Shown piece after piece: positions 57,024-64,000 of a stretch of 64,000 nucleotides of DNA. How positions within the stretch are numbered: the stretch's first letter is position 1; every line of letters starts with the position of its first letter. The stretch lies in assembly GCA_009192285.1 (NCBI GenBank), contig CM018604.1, positions 2,108,001-2,172,000 of the forward strand. The letters are read 5' to 3'. A program made the position numbers and the translations under genes. Below the pieces are notes generated by a model that had not been told where the DNA came from, searched no databases, and worked only from the letters and a program-made list of their open reading frames with translations. Source of the stretch: Morchella semilibera (Eukaryota > Ascomycota > Pezizomycetes > Pezizales > Morchellaceae).

Positions 57024-57715
57024 ACTGCGAGCTGTATAGTTTCTGTAGAGGGCAGGTTTTTTGCTTGGTATATAGAGATTCGTAGGTAAACTGTGTGTAG
57101 TCTTTATAGCCCATAATTGCAGCTTTTATTAACAACTCATTCAAGCGTAGTGGGTGTCGACTTGTATGGGTGGTGGTGAGTTATTTGAAATTGTAAGAAC
57201 TTGAAAGGTATAATCTTTCGTGAATAGAAGAAAGTCAAGTAAAAAACAGCATCCTGTAAAAAATGAACTTTTGAAAGTCAATGGTCTCCTAGTGGTGGAG
57301 GTCTAAAAATACAAAGATAATGATGTTTGCCGTCGGAATGGATTTCGTGCGACATCTATATACAATATCAGTACATGTAGTAGATGAAGGAAATAGTAAG
57401 GGATATACCAAAAGAATCTCAGGCGAGAGCTACCTATATAGTAGTGGACGTCAAAAATAATACCCTACACATAGCAAGGATCCAAGATACTAAGGGCTCT
57501 TAGACCCTTTATTGAACTACGCCAAGGTCAGCTGTGTCATGTACACGTATTGTGGGAGGAGGAGAATTTAATTTGTGTAGATACCTCCCAGATGATGACA
57601 AAAAGCGAGTTATCAAGCCTATCCCAGGCCTTATATGCCATCTCAAGCTCTGTGACTGCTGACTGGCTGGGCGGAAACCTAACCCAGAAGTTCTGTCAAC
57701 ACACTTTCCATAAGA
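57024..57715. other. intergenic
   Basis: AT-rich leader region of the amidoligase gene; TACATGTA near 57374. No gene seen apart from an antisense shadow ORF. Confidence 0.6.
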
Positions 57716-58426
57716 TCATGGGTCAGGATTTACTAACTCAGCGACTTCATCTCTCAAAGAAATCAGCGCCTGTAATATCCTGTTCGCAGTTGCGAACCTG
57801 TATGGATGGAAAGACCTCTCAATATCCTCGGCGTTCCCTCTGAGATTTCCTGACGCCTTGAAGAAAACCAGTAGATCCAAATACTCGGCAAGAAACCCGA
57901 GAGTCCTTTCCCAAAGCTCAATTTCCCTCGGTAATTGGGGATAGGTAGCCCCCTTGACGTTGACAGAAAAGTGGGTATGGAGACTGTATTTGAACGAGTT
58001 GTTGCTCGAGGTTGGACTGCTCAATGGGCTACCCAATCCGCTATCAGAACCATTGGGTGGAGTCTGATTTCTCATTGCCGACGGGTCCGATACTCGAAGT
58101 AATTTGCTCGAATTAGCAATGGAGGTATTAATATCAATGGTACCATTGGTCCTAGGACCACTCGAGGAAACTCGTCGAGGGAGGCCCCGATGCATCCCGT
58201 TGGAGGCCCCTGTTGTGAAGGCGCTGGGGTGCCTGAGCCTGTGATGATTTTTTACCCTTTCAAAGCGTAAAGAAACAGATTTTAAGCGGGTTTGAATGTT
58301 GGCGATAGAGGCGGAATTGTTTTGCCTTCGGTTGAATGTGATGTAAGAAGCAGTCTGAGGTCGAGGGCGGCTCTTACTTACGCCAACCGTGCCTAAGGGC
58401 ATGTGGGCATAGATGACCTGTGGCAT
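57716..58426 (-). CDS. hypothetical protein, Ser/Asn-rich N-terminus and helical C-terminus
   Basis: 236 residues from ATG 58426 (MPQVIYAHMPLGTVG...). The first 130 residues are Ser/Asn/Arg-rich and look disordered; the last 90 (ELWERTLGFLAEYLDLLVFF, FATANRILQALISLRDEVAEL) are amphipathic helices of protein-like composition. A perfect GTAAGTAAG occurs at codon 16, so the annotated start might be a short first exon with a downstream acceptor, but no acceptor that keeps the frame was found. Same strand as amidoligase and about 690 bp upstream of it. No family recognised. Confidence 0.5.
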   Translation of the reverse strand: MPQVIYAHMPLGTVGVSKSRPRPQTASYITFNRRQNNSASIANIQTRLKSVSLRFERVKNHHRLRHPSAFTTGASNGMHRGLPRRVSSSGPRTNGTIDINTSIANSSKLLRVSDPSAMRNQTPPNGSDSGLGSPLSSPTSSNNSFKYSLHTHFSVNVKGATYPQLPREIELWERTLGFLAEYLDLLVFFKASGNLRGNAEDIERSFHPYRFATANRILQALISLRDEVAELVNPDP

Positions 58427-60890
58427 GGAGAGAATATATATCTGCTTGATATGACGATGAGATGTTTCAGTACGACCAAACTTCCTTTACCATCCACTCC
58501 GTTCCTGCAGCTTTTATGTGCATGCGCACGTCTGTATGAGCGAGTGTCACTAGTGTATTCGGCCTGAGTTCGTCGCCGCTTCTTCAAGAAGATACATACA
58601 TATGATACAATATCCTTGGAACGGGGTAGAAATGGGCACGTCCCAGGCTAGCTTCCAGCACCTCTTACAATGAACAGAAGGCTGTCAGTAGGAGATGGGC
58701 ACGAGGTTAGCACCTCCGACCCACCATGGGTTAGGGCTAACCTTGATTCTGTACATACAAGTACATGTATCTGCTACACATACACCCACCTAGTAAGCTC
58801 TCGATACCTATAGCGGCAGTACTCGCGCCAGGGACCTTCCATTCAATAGTTTGAAGTCAAGCAGTTGGGAAACTATCTACTCGATGAACCAGACCCAGAC
58901 TACACGACATCCCCGAACATTTGGTTCCTAACCCTCAGGTTTATAGTCAGTTAGCTCATATACGGCTTGAATAGCACAAAAGGGTTGCGCGTACGCGCCG
59001 AGGGCTCGACCCTGTGACCTAAGTGCTCCATGATCCGTCAGTTTCTGCATAAAAACTCCCCAAATCTTTATCGTCAAGAAACTAAAACAGCATATAGACT
59101 TAACAACGAGAAGAGGCAGAGATGTAAACCGCGCATGAATTTCACTCTTAGTGCATATGCGCCCGCTAAAATACGATGCTTAGTCTCCATCTCTCTAGAT
59201 TTCGAGTCTGCTGATTGATGAGATGAACCCTTTGGACATCAGATATCAGAATACCAGGATGACCACACCTTAGACAGTTCGCTCAAGGCTTTCCAAATCT
59301 ATCTCGCGTATGTCAAAACTACAGGGCGCAGCGCTGATTCTTATGAGAGTACCAAACCAACGGAATGTATCTATTGGGATATTATACAAGAGATCGGACA
59401 TTGCTTTCGTGCCTTCAAGGATGAATACATTCGATTTAGGAGTTATAGTTATATGGACCCAATGATCGGCTCCAAGAATATCAAGCTTCACCGTAGAGGT
59501 TTTACTAATGTACCCACAGCTACTTTACACACATACATACATGTATGTAGGTAGTGTAACGTGACCGAGACTGGGGCGTCGATGGATGGGCCGCACAGGT
59601 ACAGAGCCGTTTACCCTTTAGGCCACTCATATACCACCGTCCATCCTCGTTGTCTCTCTCTAATGCATCGCTGGGCAGTCTGGGAAAGGGTATTGCGTAC
59701 ATGCTGGTCATTAGCTTTCTCACCCCCTGCTATCTAATTCTACAGGCAACAATACACGCCCATTCAATTAAAAATGGAGATCAAACCTCGCTTCGCTTTG
59801 ACGAAAGGTTCCTAGGGTAGAAAAAAATAGTTACTGAAAGTAACATTTCGCACCTCCTGACGTTTTATGGGATACTAGTCTAGGAGGACCATCAAGGGTA
59901 ACTGCACACCTTATAGTCAGACCACATATATTTAGTACCAGGGCCCAATCATAGCGTCTGTACCTGAAGCGATTTGGGCTGGATGCGGGCTTTATAATTT
60001 TCCGCACCATGCCATAAGACGCTTGATTTTTGGGGAGACAACTAAAAAAGAACTGTGCTTTTCCTCTACGGCAAAGCAGCGATTAGCCGAGGGCTAGTTT
60101 CAATAATCTGGTTTATTTTGCACTTCTCCGCAATCTGTGATCGATTTTGGGTGGGCGGGATAGCACTTTGGTGCTGCAAGGTTCTCTTAAAGAGCACCCG
60201 GATATTTAGCCGCTTATGTTCAATATCATAATTGGACCAATCTCCTGGTAATCCATAAAAATGAATGTCAAACTCCCTTAGCATCTTCAGTTTACCTGGT
60301 CGTGGGATTGATAATTGCAGCGGTACAGGTCTACGCCCTGGGTGATCCAGATTTCGTTGGAAACATTGCACTGGCAACTTCATAGATGTTGCACAATACC
60401 TCGCGATTCATCGTCCCGTCGGTGCTGGGTGCCACCTGCGGTTTGTATCAACCCCACCGGGATGTATTATTGGGACATAAATAGCAATAAGAGCCTCCTG
60501 GGCGACCCAATATGGAGATCGACTCATGGATCTCCGCCTCCTAAGCGCTTATTCATGCGACTTTAGTCTTTCAAGAGCAATAAAACTGTCAAGGCTTCAT
60601 TTTTCCAGATACCTATTCTGTCAGCCAGGCTGCGCCGTTGTCAAACTTGCGATCATTTCCATGCATGACATGGGTTTTCATCCTCAACGCCGCTGGGGCG
60701 GGGCAGGAGAGTATATATCCTATCGGGGTCCCCCAAAGAGAATTGAGGAAAGTTTTGTTTACTGAAAGGTTTTCTTGAACGCTACATGATATAGCAGCTA
60801 GAAGGATTCAGACGCGCTCAATATATTTTTTTAAGCTCCTTCCTTTTCTAATTGACGTATCAGGCACCGAAGGAGAGAAAACAAGGAACA
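58427..60890. other. intergenic with possible gene remnants
   Basis: Apart from the candidate remnant at 59270-60383, no gene is visible. TACATGTA near 58761 and 59540. Confidence 0.5.
59270..60383 (-). pseudogene. possible broken or mis-assembled gene on the minus strand
   Basis: Three blocks read like real protein but do not join in one frame: 60383-60069 (REFDIHFYGLPGDWSNYDIEH, KRLNIRVLFKRT), 59723-59610 (PRLPSDALERDNEDGRWYMSG, ending at a GTAAAC donor) and 59491-59270 (KLDILGADHWVHITITPKSN, DTFRWFGTLIRISAA). The last block ends at a stop. I found no intron set that connects them in phase. It may be a decayed gene, or one damaged by the same one-base losses seen elsewhere. No family recognised. 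Confidence 0.3.
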
Positions 60891-62042
60891 ATGTCAGGCT
60901 CAGAAGTATCGGCGGCGGTACCAACGGTAGTATCAGCTGTAATATCAGGAATATGCGACGGAGAATCTTGCAGTAAATACCTCTTTTCTGCACTTTTAAC
61001 TTTTGATGCTAATCAAGAATCATGAATATAGCTTCGGCGACGGCGACGGCCACGCCAACCTCGGTGGTGAATTCAATCTCCGAACCCATCCCAACATCTC
61101 CACCAACGTCTGATATATCAAGCGATGGTTTATCTACGAGGCCACTAGTAACGACACACGTAACCTCAACTGTGACGCCCTCGATGGTGGTTGTGACAGT
61201 TACGAGCCAATTGAATTCTTCACCAACATTGGATTTGGATTCAACCGCGACCGACAGTGCGACCTCAGACGACGTTCATCAATCTGGTGATACCAGGGTC
61301 GTCGCTATAACAATTGGTGTTGTTGGTGGTCTGGCTCTTTTAATATTGCTACTATATTGGGCCGTCAACTATCTCGCGAGTCGCCGCTACCAAGATGAAG
61401 AAGAATACATGTATGTTAATACTCCGTTCGGAGTACGCGGGTGGAGGGGCTACGGCTAACGATACAACTAGAAGGGATAGGGACCTAGAAGGAGAATCAG
61501 CAACATCCATGCTAGGCGCTGCATCAAAAACGGAACGCGACACTCCTCTGCCAGGGCGTCCGATATTATCCCGACCAAAGCGTGCATCCCTGATACCATA
61601 CGCGAGAAAAGCCGTAACATTCGACCGGCTATCTCGTAGCTCATACCACAATAATAATAATACCAAACACTTCTCTGACCTGCTTGCAAAACGTGTGTCG
61701 GCCGTACACCCTGGAACCAAAGTGCTCTTCGGAAGTCCGGCAACAAAGGCATCAAAAATAGTACCACCCCGGAAGCCTGTCCCACGAGCAGCGGGCTACC
61801 CAAACCCCCGCGCGCAGCCACGTCCATATGTCCCTAGTGGGACGGAAAGTGACTACAGTGACGACGCCGATGATGTATCAACCGTACTAGGAGGGACTGG
61901 TAAATCGCAGCAGCAAATTTACCAAGAGGCGGCCTATCACCCGCTACCACCAGGAGTACCATTTGCAAGATGGTTAAATGCCGGAAGAGCCCAGGAGCTC
62001 CCGACAAGTAATTCAAGACCGACCTCTACCTGGCAGAGATAA
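60891..62042 (+). CDS. single-pass membrane protein with Ser/Thr-rich ectodomain (three exons)
   Basis: Join 60891..60972, 61032..61410, 61472..62042, 343 residues; both introns (59 and 61 nt, GTAAAT...ATAG and GTATGT...CTAG) are in phase. Order: a short N-terminus with two Cys (ISGICDGESC); a Thr/Ser/Pro-rich stretch of about 90 residues likely to be O-glycosylated; one strong membrane helix (VVAITIGVVGGLALLILLLY) followed by basic ASRRYQDEEEY; then a 200-residue cytoplasmic tail with RRDRDLEGES, an Asn run, basic patches and an acidic DYSDDADD. The layout resembles fungal wall-stress (Mid2/Wsc-type) sensors, but no WSC domain and no clear cleaved signal peptide are present, so the sensor role is inference. 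The donor of intron 2 lies inside a TACATGTA site. Confidence 0.8.
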
Positions 62043-64000
62043 AGGAGGCGATAATTTAGACCGAAGATCTATATTGGATAGCATAGAAGGTTTTTTTGTT
62101 TAATGAAGTTTGTGTATATACTATACGCATCTGGATGTGTCTAAATAATTTAGTTTGAACCGTAGCCCAACCATCTACCTGTACATTGCTTTACTAGCTG
62201 AGGCTCATCTCATCTATCATTTCTTAACTAGGAGTTTTGTGGGTAGGCGGTGTGGTCATTTTTATTTTTACCCTTTAAGAAGTAGATCTTGTATACTTCC
62301 GCCCGCATAAGCTGAGATCTCACGGACAATACAACTTGAAGCTTGCGGGGTAGACATCCGATGCAAGCACGTCCCCACTACCATGTGCAAGGCCACTCGG
62401 TTAAATAAAGCTCTATAAGATAAACATGGTAACTTAGATCTCAGTGAGAAGTTTCTAACGAGTCCGACGGTTAACGTTATCATGCCCGCATCTCATCTCA
62501 TCTTACCACAGCTCGTAGCTATATGTATGCCAAGCTGCAAGCAGATGATAAATGCGGAGCTGTGTCGTTTCATCTTTATTGGCATGTATTGGCGAATCAG
62601 GGCTTATCGGCAGAGCCGAGGCTTAAGGTTTAATAATAACGCGCTGTAAGATCTCGGATCTGCGACCAGTCATTTCTGAGTCTTGGTAATGCATCCTGAT
62701 AGTAAGCGAGTCATGGTGCGTCACTCGTAAGTCTGGGCGAGAGCCTCAGAAAATGGCATGACTCGACCAGATGGGGGTAGAAACCAGAATCGGTATACAA
62801 GTCCAGACCTCGCCAAATGGAGTAACGTAGGCTTTATCATTGTGGCCGGGGAGGCGCTTCTGCTGGACATTGCTAACCGCCTCTGTAGGAGATCCTATAT
62901 GACCCTCACCTGTAGGTGGATAGATCTGGCGAGCACCATGCGCTGTAGTGTGTGTGGGCAGCCTAGATGAGAGTGAGCCATTTACTCGCCTTCACACTCT
63001 TGTTTATTTTGGTGGGGTACCTCTCGCATTGGCAGGGTTAGCTAATTGTAGCCCATTGCCCATCAGAGAATATCCGGCCGGCATCACTGGAGAATTGTCT
63101 CAATAATCCGTGGAGAGCTCGCGTTTATTGAGGCTCTGAAGTCGAACACCGCCGCACCGTTAGAAACGGGCCGCAGTCCGGCGCGACGTAGAATGGATAG
63201 CATAGGAAGCGAATGTTGTCCTTCAGTTTTTACTTTTACACCGCCTGACCTAAACCTCTGTATGCGTAGGAGGGATAACTTATGCGTATGCGGCTTCTCT
63301 GAGGGTTGGTAGTGAGGGAGTGCCTTTTTTCGCCCTCTTTTTTTAAGGAAAGACATGGTCATGCGGTATCACTCGTAAATGATATCACCCTCGAGCTTCA
63401 GCAAAAATCCACCATTTACTAACAAAGTTCCAGAACAGACTGCCGGGTTTTACCCTATGAGATTTCATGTTCCGCAGGTTAGGAGACTGGCGTCGATGGC
63501 CCTACAGGGAGTACTTCTACTCATAGCACCTGACGCTCGGAAATTTGTGTCCAAAAGAACGCCGGTATTGTCTCCTGATGGGTATTTGTGTCACGAAGGT
63601 AACCTTACGCAGTATCTGAGCCTCTGTCGGTAGATTGAAGAAACTGGGAGGTCCGAAGTATGTAACACGTTGTCCCGCGATATAACCCTTAGTAAGTGCT
63701 CTGGCGGGATGGAATATAATGGTGGGGCGCGCGCATTGTGTTTCCACCGTGTAGTTGGTTCAGGGCAGGTACATTCGCCCCTCTCCAGATCATTAGCTAC
63801 ATAGGCTCGGTTTTCGCTGGGGTGGAGAATACACCTACTGTCTTTCATGTCGGTGTGATAGAACATCTGTTGTCTAGGCCGGCGCATTATCTTGATCGCC
63901 TCTCGAGCTGTGATAGCGGGGTTAGACTAGACCCTTAGGTTTCGATACTATTGGGTAACTTCTTTGGGCCATGGCGCTCTTAGTTTAAGCGATTGGGTAT
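62043..64000. other. intergenic, no gene supported
   Basis: Short ORFs on both strands (for example minus-strand frames at 63084-63362 and 63591-63887) have mixed composition but no start context, splice support or recognisable motif. A partial gene entering from the right edge cannot be excluded. Confidence 0.5.

Noticed and set aside
63591-63887. Minus-strand ORF with some Cys/His (GECTCPEPTTRWKH)
   Set aside because: Too short, no start context, and the Cys/His spacing fits no known finger; left as unexplained.

Overview
The window looks like nuclear DNA of a filamentous ascomycete (Pezizomycotina). Introns are short (mostly 50-95 nt) with GTAAGT/GTATGT-type donors and CTAAC/CTGAC-type branch points. 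Protein families fit too: secreted subtilisin, STAND-type N-terminal domain plus ankyrin repeats, DUF2985, HXT/STL1-like sugar porter, BTB, F-box and amidoligase. Genes are sparse: about 15 protein genes and two tRNA genes in 64 kb, separated by long non-coding stretches full of short palindromes and homopolymers. This suggests a large, gene-poor genome, possibly Pezizomycetes; that placement is inference.

Layout: 0-9 kb holds the 3' end of an unknown gene, a small cupin, a secreted protein with an SPK repeat tail, and a three-exon F-box-like gene. tRNA-Lys(CTT) follows at 9.2 kb. Next come a DUF2985 membrane protein (10.9-12.1 kb), a proteinase K-type subtilase (17.3-18.7 kb), an eight-exon STAND-N/ankyrin gene on the minus strand (19.4-23.3 kb), a MITE-like element (24.1 kb), a small secreted PhiA-like protein (25.7-26.4 kb) and a six-exon sugar transporter (30.3-32.2 kb). 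32.2-39.2 kb is a gene desert with several clusters of odd repeats. A BTB gene (39.3 kb) and a second tRNA-Lys(CTT) (41.3 kb) follow. Then come two multi-pass membrane proteins of unknown function (43.7-45.4 and 45.9-49.4 kb), a 667-residue disordered acidic protein (53.2 kb), an amidoligase (minus strand, 56-57 kb), an unknown ORF (57.7-58.4 kb), a possible broken gene (59.3-60.4 kb) and a single-pass membrane protein with a Ser/Thr-rich ectodomain (60.9-62.0 kb).

No gene cluster or operon-like unit is evident; neighbours do not share an obvious pathway. The strongest observations are: (1) about nine apparent frame breaks in otherwise well-preserved genes, all one-base losses and mostly in homopolymers, which points to assembly under-calling rather than decay; (2) a large excess of the palindrome TACATGTA in intergenic DNA; (3) two nearly identical tRNA-Lys genes with introns of only 5 and 6 nt; (4) a dense cluster of AGTCC/GGACT motifs in the 33-36 kb desert.
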